Assembly (NCBI RefSeq): GCF_022809355.1
Contig: NZ_JAKZMM010000009.1
Span: forward strand, 1 to 64,000
Source: Parabacteroides faecalis
GTDB lineage: Bacteria; Bacteroidota; Bacteroidia; Bacteroidales; Tannerellaceae
Reading direction: 5' to 3'
DNA length: 64,000 nucleotides
The notes beneath the pieces were generated by a model that did no database searches, was not told where the DNA came from, and saw only the letters and a list, made by a program, of their open reading frames with translations. Both the position numbers and the translations under genes were made by a program. Below, piece after piece: positions 19,015 to 28,354 of this stretch. Position 1 is the stretch's first letter; every line of letters starts with the position of its first letter.

Positions 19015-20013
19015 TTAGTAAATTTCGATGGTTTGCTTCTTCTCTGATTTATCCTGCGAAGCGATGTAACGCCATTTGATATGAGACGAAATTTGGAAAA
19101 TTTCCAAAATACGCTCTAAACGCTGGTTGGTGAATGTACCGGTAAACGCATCTTGTTGGTATTTGGGATTGGATACCTTGAATTGTACATAATAACGTTT
19201 CTCCAGCATGCGAAGAGCTTCGTTGAAAGGTGTATTGTGGAAGATCAGTTTACCATCTTTCCAGGAAGATTCCGAGATTCCGTTGGTCTTGAAGGTCTCA
19301 TATTGGTTCCTGAGGCGATTATATACAATCTTTTCTCCGGGGTGGATGGAGACTTCCTTTCCCTCATATTTGAAACGGACGGCTCCTTCCACCAAAGTGG
19401 TGGCAATGGTAGAATCCTGGGCAAAAGCTTCTACATTGAAGGAGGTACCCAATACTTCTATGGCTGCCTGATATGGAGTCGATACGATAAAACGTTGTTC
19501 CGGATTCTTGGTAACTTCAAAATAGGCTTCACCGGAAAGCTTTACGTTACGTGTCTGGTCGGTGAATACTTCCGGATAAGATATGGAAGATTCGGAATTC
19601 AAGGAGACATGAGAACCGTCTGGTAAGGTCAGTTGGGTAGTCATGCCGGGATTGGTCTGCACGGTCAGCCAACGGACTTCTTTCTCTGCTGTGCGTGGAA
19701 AGAACCAATATAAACCGAGTAATGGAAGGAATAAGATAGCTGCCGCCTGTTCAAGCCGGTGCAACCATAGTTTGGCCTCTGACAGCCGGATGCGGCGATT
19801 CACTTTCTGTAAGGCTTTTTCCGGTTGTACACGGTTCATCACCGAAAGTGTATCAGCCGACAGGTTGATTAAATACATTTGGCGGACAATTTTCTGATGT
19901 TCTTCTGATTCGGCCATCCATTGTTCTACCCAATGTCTTTCTTCCATCGTCACGTTCCCGTCGCAGTACCGAGGAAGCAGTTCTTCTATGCGGATATTTT
20001 CCTTTTGTTCCAT
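19015..20013 (-). CDS. FecR-type anti-sigma factor without an adjacent sigma gene
   Basis: The 332-aa protein begins with a cytoplasmic part (LLPRYCDGNVTMEERHWVEQW). One membrane segment (AAAILFLPLLGLYWFF) lies near residues 90-105. The FecR domain follows (LPDGSHVSLNSESSISYPEV, VKLSGEAYFEVTKNPEQRFIV), then a C-terminal region with FNEALRMLEKRYYVQFKV (DUF4974 type). It should regulate the SusCD pair 256 bp downstream. Unlike locus 1, no ECF sigma gene is found upstream; the next gene is superoxide dismutase. The sigma partner may be encoded elsewhere. The 22-bp repeat array at 20162-20249 lies in its upstream region. Confidence 0.9.
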   Translation of the reverse strand: MEQKENIRIEELLPRYCDGNVTMEERHWVEQWMAESEEHQKIVRQMYLINLSADTLSVMNRVQPEKALQKVNRRIRLSEAKLWLHRLEQAAAILFLPLLGLYWFFPRTAEKEVRWLTVQTNPGMTTQLTLPDGSHVSLNSESSISYPEVFTDQTRNVKLSGEAYFEVTKNPEQRFIVSTPYQAAIEVLGTSFNVEAFAQDSTIATTLVEGAVRFKYEGKEVSIHPGEKIVYNRLRNQYETFKTNGISESSWKDGKLIFHNTPFNEALRMLEKRYYVQFKVSNPKYQQDAFTGTFTNQRLERILEIFQISSHIKWRYIASQDKSEKKQTIEIY

Positions 20014-20161
20014 ATTTCTCCATTGTCTGTTATATAGACAGGCGAAATTACCTAAATCCTAAACAGACTGACTAGTTTTTTCATTTTTTTTTGAGGCGGG
20101 ACAGCGTGGATAGGTACTATTCAGTGGATAAAATTCCGTTATCAATTCATTGTTTGACAAC

Positions 20162-20249
20162 TGTCGAAAAGCTTTTCCATATTTGTCAAAAAGCTTTAGC
20201 ATATATATGGAAAAGCTTTAGCACATCTGTCAAAAATATGAAAAGTTAC
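20162..20249. repeat. Four tandem 22-bp units upstream of fecR (array B)
   Basis: Units start at 20162, 20184, 20206 and 20228, exactly 22 bp apart. The consensus is TGTCAAAAAGCTTTAGCATA, best seen in units 2 and 3. Unit 4 has lost the AAGCTTT core. A 15-bp perfect inverted copy of AAAGCTTTAGCATAT (20190-20204) recurs at 20262-20276. The array is about 150 bp upstream of the fecR start. It could bind a regulator on one DNA face, since 22 bp is close to two helical turns. Confidence 0.65.
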
Positions 20250-20303
20250 GATTTTCGACGAATATGCTAAAGCTTTCTTCTGTTTATGGGTATTGAAATG
20301 CAA

Positions 20304-20879
20304 TTATCCTAAGAGATCGGCCACTTTCTCCCAATTGACTAGTTTCCAGAAAGCCTCGATGAAGGCAGCCCGGTTATTCCGGTAGTCAATGTAATAGGCA
20401 TGTTCCCATACGTCAATAACCAATAAAGGCTTCAGTCCGTCTTTTAACGGATTGCCTGCATTGGGTGTAGGCAACAGAGACAGTTTCCCGTCTTTTCCGA
20501 GCACAAGCCATACCCAACCTGACCCGAAAAGTCCTAAAGCTGCTTTCGTGAAATCTTCCTTGAATTGATCAACCGAGCCGAAATCGCGCGTCAGTAATCC
20601 GGCCAGATCATCCGGTAAGGAAGGTTGTTCTGGAGTTAATAACTGGAAGAAGAAGGTGTGGTTCCAGGTTTGAGCCGCATTGTTGTAGATTCCGCCGTCT
20701 GCCTGGCAGACAATCTGTTCTAGTTCCAGGTTTTCATAGGGCGTTCCTGCAATCAGTTTATTCAGGTTGTTTACATACGTCTGAAGGTGCTTTCCATAAT
20801 GAAAGTCGAACGTTTCTTTGCTCATCAACGGAGCGAGTGCTTCCATCTCGTAGGGAAGCTTAGGCATCTGATGCATCAT
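20304..20879 (-). CDS. sodB: Iron/manganese superoxide dismutase
   Basis: From the ATG at 20879 the protein is about 191 aa, the normal size. The frame extends further upstream to 20954, but those 25 residues do not belong to the family; an ATG at 20867 (MPKLPYEMEAL) is also possible. Metal ligands sit in FDFHYGKHLQTYVNNLN (His), NNAAQTWNHTFFF (His) and VIDVWEHAYYIDYRNNR (Asp, His). It converts superoxide to peroxide and oxygen in the cytoplasm, as is usual in aerotolerant Bacteroidales. The choice of Fe or Mn cannot be read with certainty. Confidence 0.95.
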   Translation of the reverse strand: MMHQMPKLPYEMEALAPLMSKETFDFHYGKHLQTYVNNLNKLIAGTPYENLELEQIVCQADGGIYNNAAQTWNHTFFFQLLTPEQPSLPDDLAGLLTRDFGSVDQFKEDFTKAALGLFGSGWVWLVLGKDGKLSLLPTPNAGNPLKDGLKPLLVIDVWEHAYYIDYRNNRAAFIEAFWKLVNWEKVADLLG

Positions 20880-21018
20880 ATCATTTCGTTTTAAGTTTGT
20901 TAGTTTATCAGTTTCTTGTTCCTGATTGTATAAGTTTTTGATTCTCGTATTCATAACTTATAGGTCAAGTACTAATAAACTAACAATCTGGCGGAACATT
21001 AAGTTTAGGAAATAGCCG

Positions 21019-23805
21019 TTAATCAGCTAACTTTTCCTTTAGGTAATGTCCGGTGTAGGAAGATGGGCAGGCGGCTACCTCTTCCGGCGTTCCGGCACAA
21101 ACCAGGTTACCGCCGTTCTTTCCGCCTTCCGGTCCTAAGTCGATAACATAGTCCGCACATTTGATGACGTCCATGTTATGCTCGATGATGACTACTGTAT
21201 GGCCTCGTTCTATCAAAGCTTTGAAAGCCTTTAATAACGTCTTGATATCATGGAAATGCAGACCTGTAGTAGGTTCATCGAAGACGAAGAGCGTTGGCTG
21301 CTGCTTTTCCTGTCCTAAATAGAAGGCCAGTTTGACGCGCTGGTTTTCTCCTCCGGACAACGACGAGGACGTTTGTCCTAATTTGATATAACCTAAGCCG
21401 ACTTCCTGTAGCGGCACTAGCTTTTTGATGATCTTCTTTTCTTGTGTTCCCGGATTTTGAGAGAAGAACTCGATGGCCTGGTTGACAGTCATCTCCAATA
21501 CATCGTAGATGTTCTTTCCCTGGTATTCTACTTCAAGAACGGACGACTTGAAACGCTTGCCGTGACAATCTTCACATTCCAACGTGACATCTGCCATAAA
21601 TTGCATCTCTACCGTGATGCGGCCTTCGCCTTTACATTCTTCACAGCGTCCGCCTTCCTTATTGAATGAGAAATAGGCTGCAGAATAATCCAGTTGTTTG
21701 GCCAAAGGCTGTGCACCGAAGAGTTTCCGGATTTCATCGTAGGCTCCGACGTACGTCACCGGATTTGAACGGGAACTTTTCCCGATTGTATTCTGATCGA
21801 CATATTCGATATCCTTGATCCGGTTTAGATCTCCTGTCAAAGCCGAGCAGTCGATTGTCAGACGGGCATCATCCAGATGCTGTTTGACGCCTTCATAGAA
21901 GATATCGCGTACTAATGAGCTTTTACCGGAACCACTGACTCCGGTTACAACCGTTAATATGTTTAACGGGAATTTGATGTCGATTCCTTTCAGATTATTC
22001 TTGCGGGCACCTTTCACTTCGATGTAACTGTTCCACGGACGGCGATAAAGCGGAAGTTCAATCTTGTCTTCTCCTGTCAGGTATCTGACCGTATAACTGT
22101 TACTCTGGTTTTGCAGATGGGCTACGTCGCCTTGATAGACAACTTCGCCACCCAAGCGTCCAGCTTTCGGACCAATGTCGATAATATAATCGGCTGCCCG
22201 GATGATTTCTTCGTCGTGTTCAACGACAACAACCGTATTCCCCAGTTGTTGTAACTGGCGCAAAACATGAATCAACAAGTCGGTATCACGGGAATGCAGA
22301 CCGATACTTGGTTCATCGAGAATATATAATGAACCCACCAGACTACTTCCTAAAGAAGTGGCGAGGTTGATACGCTGGCTTTCTCCACCTGATAAGGAAG
22401 AAGAAAGACGGTCGAGCGTCAGATAACCCAAGCCAACGTCCAACAGGAATTGAAGACGGTTTTTGATTTCAGTCAGCAAGCGACTGGCAATGGCGGCATC
22501 GTTCTCATCCAGATGTAAATGGTCGAAGAAAGCTTTGGCTTCTGTAATTGGCATGGCCACGACTTCGGCAATGTTCTTCCCGCCTATTTTCACATACAAT
22601 GCTTCCGGCTTCAATCGTCCTCCTTTACAAGCCGGACATACGGTTTTTCCCCGATAACGGGCCAACATGACCCGATATTGGATTTTATATAGATTCTCTT
22701 CTACATATTTGAAGAAATCGTCGATGCCGTGTACACCTTTGGCTCCGTGCCACAACAAATCTTTTTCTTTCTCGGTCAGTTCGTAATAAGGACGATGAAT
22801 CGGGAAATCATAGCGGGCACTGCTGACGATGAAGTCTTTCAGCCATTCGCCCATCACTTCGCCTTTCCAACAGACCACGGCGCCTTCGTAAACAGAAAGG
22901 CTTTTATCCGGTACGACCAGGTTCTCGTCGATTCCCAGCACTTTCCCGAAGCCTTCACACACCGGACAAGCACCCAGCGGGTTGTTGAAGCTGAACATCA
23001 TGTCAGTCGGTTCGATAAAGGTCATGCCGTCTGCCTCGAATTTCTTGGAAAACTCTTTCAAGATGACTTGGTCCTGCAAATAGATACGGATCCGACAAAC
23101 GCCATGTCCTTCGAAGAAGGCGGTCTCTGCCGAATCAGCCAGTCGGCTTCGTAAGGATTTCTCCTGCGAAACAGCCAGTCGGTCGATCAACAGTTCAATC
23201 GGTTCTTCCAATAACTTCGGGTCAGCCAAAGCTTCTGCAATCCGATAAGCTTTATCATGGATAAACAAGCGGGTATAACCTTCCTTCTGCAAGATCTCCA
23301 GTTGTTCCTTCATCGAGCGGCCTTCAGGAAGAATGACCGGAGCGAAGACGGCGAAGCGCGTTCCGTCCGGGTATTCCAATACTGTCCGGACAATATCGCT
23401 AACCTGATGCTTCTTTACTTCTTCCCCTGAGATCGGAGAGATTGTCTTTCCGATACGGGCATAAAGCAAGCGCAGATACTCATAAATCTCGGTCGAGGTG
23501 CCTACCGTCGAACGCGGATTCCGCGTATTGACTTTCTGCTCGATAGCAATAGCTGGCGGGATTCCTTTGATGTAATCGCATTCCGGTTTACTCATGCGTC
23601 CCAAAAACTGACGGGCATAGGCTGAAAGACTTTCCACATATCGCCGTTGTCCTTCGGCATACAACGTATCGAAAGCTAACGATGATTTGCCGCTACCCGA
23701 CAGTCCCGTTATCACTACCAGTTTATTGCGAGGTATTTCAACATCTATATTTTTCAGATTGTTGACTCTGGCACCTTTAATGAAGATTGAATTTTTCTCG
23801 GACAT
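21019..23805 (-). CDS. uvrA: UvrA-family excinuclease ATPase
   Basis: The 928-aa cytoplasmic DNA-damage recognition ATPase has two ABC modules: a Walker [10 protein letters not shown] near residue 35 with signature [15 protein letters not shown], and a second GVSGSGKSS with [15 protein letters not shown]. The second zinc site is complete ([11 protein letters not shown] and [11 protein letters not shown]). The first is only half present: CPVCEGFG follows [11 protein letters not shown], but the usual earlier CxxC pair is replaced by FEADGMTF. This fits a UvrA paralogue rather than the main copy. It has its own promoter-like element at 23828-23859. Confidence 0.9.
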   Translation of the reverse strand: MSEKNSIFIKGARVNNLKNIDVEIPRNKLVVITGLSGSGKSSLAFDTLYAEGQRRYVESLSAYARQFLGRMSKPECDYIKGIPPAIAIEQKVNTRNPRSTVGTSTEIYEYLRLLYARIGKTISPISGEEVKKHQVSDIVRTVLEYPDGTRFAVFAPVILPEGRSMKEQLEILQKEGYTRLFIHDKAYRIAEALADPKLLEEPIELLIDRLAVSQEKSLRSRLADSAETAFFEGHGVCRIRIYLQDQVILKEFSKKFEADGMTFIEPTDMMFSFNNPLGACPVCEGFGKVLGIDENLVVPDKSLSVYEGAVVCWKGEVMGEWLKDFIVSSARYDFPIHRPYYELTEKEKDLLWHGAKGVHGIDDFFKYVEENLYKIQYRVMLARYRGKTVCPACKGGRLKPEALYVKIGGKNIAEVVAMPITEAKAFFDHLHLDENDAAIASRLLTEIKNRLQFLLDVGLGYLTLDRLSSSLSGGESQRINLATSLGSSLVGSLYILDEPSIGLHSRDTDLLIHVLRQLQQLGNTVVVVEHDEEIIRAADYIIDIGPKAGRLGGEVVYQGDVAHLQNQSNSYTVRYLTGEDKIELPLYRRPWNSYIEVKGARKNNLKGIDIKFPLNILTVVTGVSGSGKSSLVRDIFYEGVKQHLDDARLTIDCSALTGDLNRIKDIEYVDQNTIGKSSRSNPVTYVGAYDEIRKLFGAQPLAKQLDYSAAYFSFNKEGGRCEECKGEGRITVEMQFMADVTLECEDCHGKRFKSSVLEVEYQGKNIYDVLEMTVNQAIEFFSQNPGTQEKKIIKKLVPLQEVGLGYIKLGQTSSSLSGGENQRVKLAFYLGQEKQQPTLFVFDEPTTGLHFHDIKTLLKAFKALIERGHTVVIIEHNMDVIKCADYVIDLGPEGGKNGGNLVCAGTPEEVAACPSSYTGHYLKEKLAD

Positions 23806-23827
23806 ATTTTCCCTTCTCTTGTTTATG

Positions 23828-23859
23828 CAAAAATAAACAAGTTCCGGCGTTCTGACAAA
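23828..23859 (-). promoter_or_regulatory. Bacteroidetes-type promoter of uvrA
   Basis: On the minus strand TTTG (23859-23856) is followed after 20 bp by TATTTTTG (23835-23828). The predicted transcript start is about 15-20 bases before the ATG at 23805. Confidence 0.6.
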
Positions 23860-23884
23860 TAAACCCTTTCAATCCCATTTAGAA

Positions 23885-26800
23885 TCATTCCCTTTTTACA
23901 ACCTCCAGCGTGACTGGCCCGATCAATCCTGATTTCTGTAAAGGATCTTTCTCGCTCCATCCGTTGCAGGCTGTCCACGTGGTCCGTTCCTGTTCCGGTA
24001 GGCGGCTGTCTCCGATCAGGCGGTTCTGCCAGGTTGTGGTTACTTCTACCGAAATTTGATTCTCTCCTTTATGTAACCATTCTGATATGTCCAAACGATA
24101 AGGCGGTGTCCAGACGCCACCTGCATATTGACCGTTTACGGTTACTTTGGCTGTAACTCCTATGTCTTGCAGATTCAGGTAAATGTTTCCAGCCGGCAAC
24201 TGATCGATGGTAATCTGTTTGTCGTAAACAATAGTTCCCGAATAATAACGGATGGATTCATTCGGATGCGTGCTGATATCGATTAACTGATCGAATGATT
24301 GCGCTTGTTTCGGTCCTCGTATCGAATCCTTGAATGTAACGTTCCAATCCTTATCCAAAGTCATCCATGTTTCCGGGCGTGGACAGTTCGCTTCAATACC
24401 TGTTGCCGAAGCTTTGCCTTTCTGCCGGAATACAATAAACGCACTCTCGAAAGGAGCCAACCGCAAAGGAACTTGTGTCCCGTCTTCTGTGAACTTGAAA
24501 GCCGGTAACCGACGGATCTTACCTGTGGTAGCATCCCACCATTCGGGCTGTTTCCCTAGTATGCGGAATTCGGGAGTCACTTCTATTTCCTGATCACTTT
24601 GATTGGACAGGAAATAAATGTCTTTTCCTTCAGCCTGCCGGTGCGCATATAAGACAGGAGAAGCTTCAGGTATTTGACAGTCAGGTACACAATCTATCTT
24701 CTCCAATGCTTCTTGCATGGACATGCCATACAGAAGCCAGCCTTTCCCTCGTTGTACGGCCTGCGTTTGTTTTCCGTCCAGCCCCTTCCACAAGCTTTCT
24801 GCCAAAGCTTTTACTTGCTGATCCGCTTTCTCATAATCTTTTCCACTCGGAGAACGTTCCGGTGCAGGCCCCAAAATGACAGCACCGTCGTTGAGTAGCG
24901 ATGCTATTTTCTCCAATAACTCCGGTCGCATTGTCTTTAATTCCGGTAATACAAGCATCCGGTATCGTGTTCCATGAGGAAGAGTCAATAAGCCATCTTT
25001 TACATACAAATCCCGTTCAATGACTTCAGCATTGATATAATCGAACTGATATCCTTTCGGCAAAGCCGGCTGCGTGATTCCTGTCATTTTAGGAGCATCC
25101 TCTCCGATGAAATAGGCAACGTCGGCAATGTTCAATCCTTGTTGTAGCATGAAGTTGGTACGTTTCAGATAGGATGTGAATAAATCCATGTGCGGATACC
25201 AGGTGTTCAGTCGGTTAAATTCACTGCTGAACCAGGCATTTACTCCCGGTACACGTTCATCTGAAGGCTGGGAAATACATAGATGTAATAGCGAGCTGTT
25301 GATACCTTCGCTGAAGAAACGGTCTCCGCGTTGTTTCATCATGGCCGGATAACAGTTGAATGGGCGGCCTCCGCTGGTAAATGATTCAGCCGAGATACGT
25401 TGTTTGCCATAGATGTGCCCGCAAGAAGACGCTGCCCGGTTTTCGATATTCCCTAAATCACCGAAACTCCAGAACTCACCGCCTATTTCATCCGATTGTC
25501 CTCCATACTGGAGAAATTCTCCGGGGAAACCCCAGTGCCCATAATTCTCTAACCAGGTTCTCAATCCGTACTTATGGGAAATATCCCGTAATCCACCTAC
25601 GTAATCATAGGCTACTCGGTCGGCAACCAGTCGGCGTACATCCCAAAGGAAACGATCCGAGCGGTCTTGGCTATCTACTACATATCCATTATATACAGGC
25701 AGGAAGGGTAACGGATCATAACCATAGCGAGACTTGAAAGACTCCATGAAGTCGTCTGTGAAGTTTTGACCTCCTGTCTCATAGCTGTCCTGTACAACAA
25801 CCTTCCAGCATTTCCGGTCGGCTTCCGGAATGCGTCGAATGATTTCTCCCATATAAGCCTCGAAATGGGCCGCTACATGTTCACGACTCATCTTATCTAC
25901 TTCCAATCCTGTAGCGATTGGCTCTGCCGGACTATTGGTTACACCGGTTGGGCACATACCCGTCCGCATGATGATCCATTTCCCGGCTGGAGCTTCCCAA
26001 GTAAGCTGATCACCTGTCAGACAGGAAGAGATATCAAGAACCTGTTCTGAATGAATCGCCCATGATGCCTCATCTAAAACCGGTTGTTCACGCCATTGAT
26101 ACTCTTTCCAGTAAGGTAGCGGTGTTTGGAACATCTTAGCCAGACTCTTTTCCGGATAACGTTCGATTTGCGGAGCTGACGACAGGATAATGTCTTTGAG
26201 TTCGCCTCCAGCCGCTGATGCCTCTATTTCTACTTTGAAACGGCTGGCTTGAACTGCTGGAACGGAGACAACAACCGGAGCATACGGATCAAAACCTACA
26301 TTCAGTGCAGCATTGAAGCGGTCGAGGATAAATTCGTCTATTAATTTATAGCTTCCGTTCTGTTCGGCAAATAACCGGGCTGTTGTATTGATCGGCTTTT
26401 CTGAAGGATAAAATGAAATGGTCCGCAAAGTAAAACCTGGGTTTGTCTTGAGGATTACTTCGTATGGACTTTTCTGATCTTTAGAAAATGCTACTTTTCC
26501 TGATGACACGGTATCTGCTTTCTCTGGTGCAGGAAACGCGATTACACGAACATCCTGAAAATCCTTGGAAGGTTTATCTAATGTCATGGAAATCTTTTTC
26601 CCTCCATCTACCTGACAGCTGGTTGAAGTCAGATACCGCATGGCTTGTTCGGGTTTAATCCAAGGTCCGCCGGACTGGCTCCAGCCAGGTGAATTGAAGA
26701 TTCCGATTTCGATACCCAACTCTGTGGCCGTTTTTAAGGCTGTATGCAGAATTTTCCACCATTCTTCACTGCCGAATGCCACCTTCTTATAGGGCGTTTC

Positions 26801-27040
26801 AATTCCATCCACTCCCATACTTCCGATAAAAGCCCGGTTGATACCGGCCTCTTTCATGGCATACAAGTCTTTCTTTACACCTTCTTCCGAGATATTTCCT
26901 GAAATCCAATACCAATAAACGGAAGTTTGTACCTGATCTGACGGATCTTTAAATACCGATTCGACTGGATCGGATGAGCAACTCATGCCTGCTAATGATA
27001 AAGCTAAGCCTAATAGGGCCTGTCCAATTAGATTCTTCAT
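23885..27040 (-). CDS. GH106 family alpha-L-rhamnosidase-like lipoprotein (second copy)
   Basis: From Met at 27040 the product is about 1051 aa, with a lipoprotein signal MKNLIGQALLGLALSLAGMSC. An upstream ATG at 27061 is possible, but the -7 box at 27075-27082 would leave almost no leader. GH106 marks are QTSVYWYWISGNISEEGVKK, IGIFNSPGWSQSGGPWI, and late GVTAKVTVNGQYAGGVWTPP, with the C-terminal beta-sandwich. It resembles the GH106 protein of locus 1 but is not next to a SusCD pair. It lies alone between the T9SS operon, which ends in a strong terminator, and uvrA. Confidence 0.88.
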   Translation of the reverse strand: MKNLIGQALLGLALSLAGMSCSSDPVESVFKDPSDQVQTSVYWYWISGNISEEGVKKDLYAMKEAGINRAFIGSMGVDGIETPYKKVAFGSEEWWKILHTALKTATELGIEIGIFNSPGWSQSGGPWIKPEQAMRYLTSTSCQVDGGKKISMTLDKPSKDFQDVRVIAFPAPEKADTVSSGKVAFSKDQKSPYEVILKTNPGFTLRTISFYPSEKPINTTARLFAEQNGSYKLIDEFILDRFNAALNVGFDPYAPVVVSVPAVQASRFKVEIEASAAGGELKDIILSSAPQIERYPEKSLAKMFQTPLPYWKEYQWREQPVLDEASWAIHSEQVLDISSCLTGDQLTWEAPAGKWIIMRTGMCPTGVTNSPAEPIATGLEVDKMSREHVAAHFEAYMGEIIRRIPEADRKCWKVVVQDSYETGGQNFTDDFMESFKSRYGYDPLPFLPVYNGYVVDSQDRSDRFLWDVRRLVADRVAYDYVGGLRDISHKYGLRTWLENYGHWGFPGEFLQYGGQSDEIGGEFWSFGDLGNIENRAASSCGHIYGKQRISAESFTSGGRPFNCYPAMMKQRGDRFFSEGINSSLLHLCISQPSDERVPGVNAWFSSEFNRLNTWYPHMDLFTSYLKRTNFMLQQGLNIADVAYFIGEDAPKMTGITQPALPKGYQFDYINAEVIERDLYVKDGLLTLPHGTRYRMLVLPELKTMRPELLEKIASLLNDGAVILGPAPERSPSGKDYEKADQQVKALAESLWKGLDGKQTQAVQRGKGWLLYGMSMQEALEKIDCVPDCQIPEASPVLYAHRQAEGKDIYFLSNQSDQEIEVTPEFRILGKQPEWWDATTGKIRRLPAFKFTEDGTQVPLRLAPFESAFIVFRQKGKASATGIEANCPRPETWMTLDKDWNVTFKDSIRGPKQAQSFDQLIDISTHPNESIRYYSGTIVYDKQITIDQLPAGNIYLNLQDIGVTAKVTVNGQYAGGVWTPPYRLDISEWLHKGENQISVEVTTTWQNRLIGDSRLPEQERTTWTACNGWSEKDPLQKSGLIGPVTLEVVKRE

Positions 27041-27074
27041 GGTGTTTTTGATTGAGAACATACATAATTTGTCT

Positions 27075-27082
27075 CAAAGATA
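27075..27082 (-). promoter_or_regulatory. -7 box for the second GH106 gene
   Basis: The minus strand reads TATCTTTG, the most common form of the Bacteroidetes -7 box, 35 bp before the ATG at 27040. A clear -33 element was not found. Confidence 0.45.
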
Positions 27083-27166
27083 ACCGCTTCTATTGTAAGC
27101 CATCTTTCTTTTTTGATATTTGTTTTATCAATATTGATATGGAGTGGAATTTCATTTGTGGTGTAT

Positions 27167-27198
27167 AAAAAACGGGATGCCACGTTGGTGACATCCCG
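27167..27198 (-). terminator. Rho-independent terminator of the T9SS operon
   Basis: CGGGATGCCAC pairs with GTGACATCCCG across a short loop (one mismatch). On the minus strand the stem is followed by TTTTTT. It lies about 30 bp after the porN stop. Confidence 0.8.
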
Positions 27199-27227
27199 GT
27201 AAAATATTTATCGGCTTGTTTTTATAC

Positions 27228-28307
27228 TTATCTGCGGCGAATACTTCGAACGGCACCAGAAGATTTCGGAGCTTTTGATGCCTTCGGCGCTTTTACTTTC
27301 TCCGTCTTGGTCTCTTTTACTTTAGTTTCTTTTGCCTTGGCTTTCTTCCCTTTTTGGCTAGCTTCCAGTTCTTTCAGCAACGTTGTATCCGGCTTCATCC
27401 ATAATGAATCCTCGAATGAAACTAGCTGCTTTTCGATCCGGTCCTGTTCTTTCTTTAATGAATCAGGCGTTGGACAATAGGCCTGCAATGGCTGGTTCAT
27501 CAGGTTCTGTGTCTTGATGATGTCACCATCGAACATCCGACGACGGAAATAGTCGTCGATGGTGAATGTCATTGCATTGTTGAGGTTAGATGTCATGATA
27601 TAAGCCGTATGCAAATAAGGACGGAGATTTTCATAAGGCAACCAGAACATCGGACTGGTGGTTTGACCAAAATCATTGTCGGACGATAACAACGGGCAAA
27701 TGGCCAGCGTCTTGACATCGAACAAAGAATTGTTCTGGTCGAAGTACCACATTTCCTTTACGTAATATGATTTCACCTGTTCGGAAGGAATATCACTTTC
27801 GTTGATGACTAATGATGGTTCGCCTCCGTTCTTCTGTTCCACTTCTTCATAAAAGACATGGAAACGGTCCAGCATTTCCTTGAAGTTTACCAAGTGTTCA
27901 TCATCGAATACTTCATAACCATCCAAATATTCATACACCTTCAACTTATTCTCACTGAGTAGTTGGAAGATCAAGGTGAATAAGTTCATCTGTCCGTTCA
28001 TCGGACGAATCGGATAATATAAAGGAGTATTCTTTTCTTTAGTCAGATCGACCTGGCGATATACCACGCGCATCCAGCGGGCATTTCCTACCTGTTGGGT
28101 CAGACGTTCATTCAGGTCTTGCGCACGGACCGACAATTCCGGCAGTCCGCTCTCTTCTTTTGCTGTTGCCCGTTCTCCCCGACTGGCACGCGGTCCTTTG
28201 CGCTGTTGCTGCGATGTTTGCGTTCCTTCATTCTCATCCTGAGCCTGAGCCGGAAGAATGGTCATCAAGGAAAGCAAGCAAGCCACTATATAATAGATAC
28301 GTTTCAT
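27228..28307 (-). CDS. porN: Type IX secretion protein PorN/GldN
   Basis: The 359-aa periplasmic protein has a signal peptide (MKRIYYIVACLLSLMTILPAQA). The core is the GldN pattern: WMRVVYRQVDLTKEKNTPLYYP, MNLFTLIFQLLSENKLKVYEY, VKEMWYFDQNNSLFDVKTLAICP and MFWLPYENLRPYL. GldN forms a ring complex with GldK lining the periplasm of the T9SS. The last ~45 residues are rich in Lys, Ala and Pro (KAKAKETKVKETK type) and are probably disordered. It is the last gene of the porP-K-L-M-N operon, 47 bp after porM, and ends at a strong terminator. Confidence 0.93.
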   Translation of the reverse strand: MKRIYYIVACLLSLMTILPAQAQDENEGTQTSQQQRKGPRASRGERATAKEESGLPELSVRAQDLNERLTQQVGNARWMRVVYRQVDLTKEKNTPLYYPIRPMNGQMNLFTLIFQLLSENKLKVYEYLDGYEVFDDEHLVNFKEMLDRFHVFYEEVEQKNGGEPSLVINESDIPSEQVKSYYVKEMWYFDQNNSLFDVKTLAICPLLSSDNDFGQTTSPMFWLPYENLRPYLHTAYIMTSNLNNAMTFTIDDYFRRRMFDGDIIKTQNLMNQPLQAYCPTPDSLKKEQDRIEKQLVSFEDSLWMKPDTTLLKELEASQKGKKAKAKETKVKETKTEKVKAPKASKAPKSSGAVRSIRRR

Positions 28308-28354
28308 AAGACGTTATATATTTATTTCTTTCGTAGTTGATCTTCTGAAGCAGA

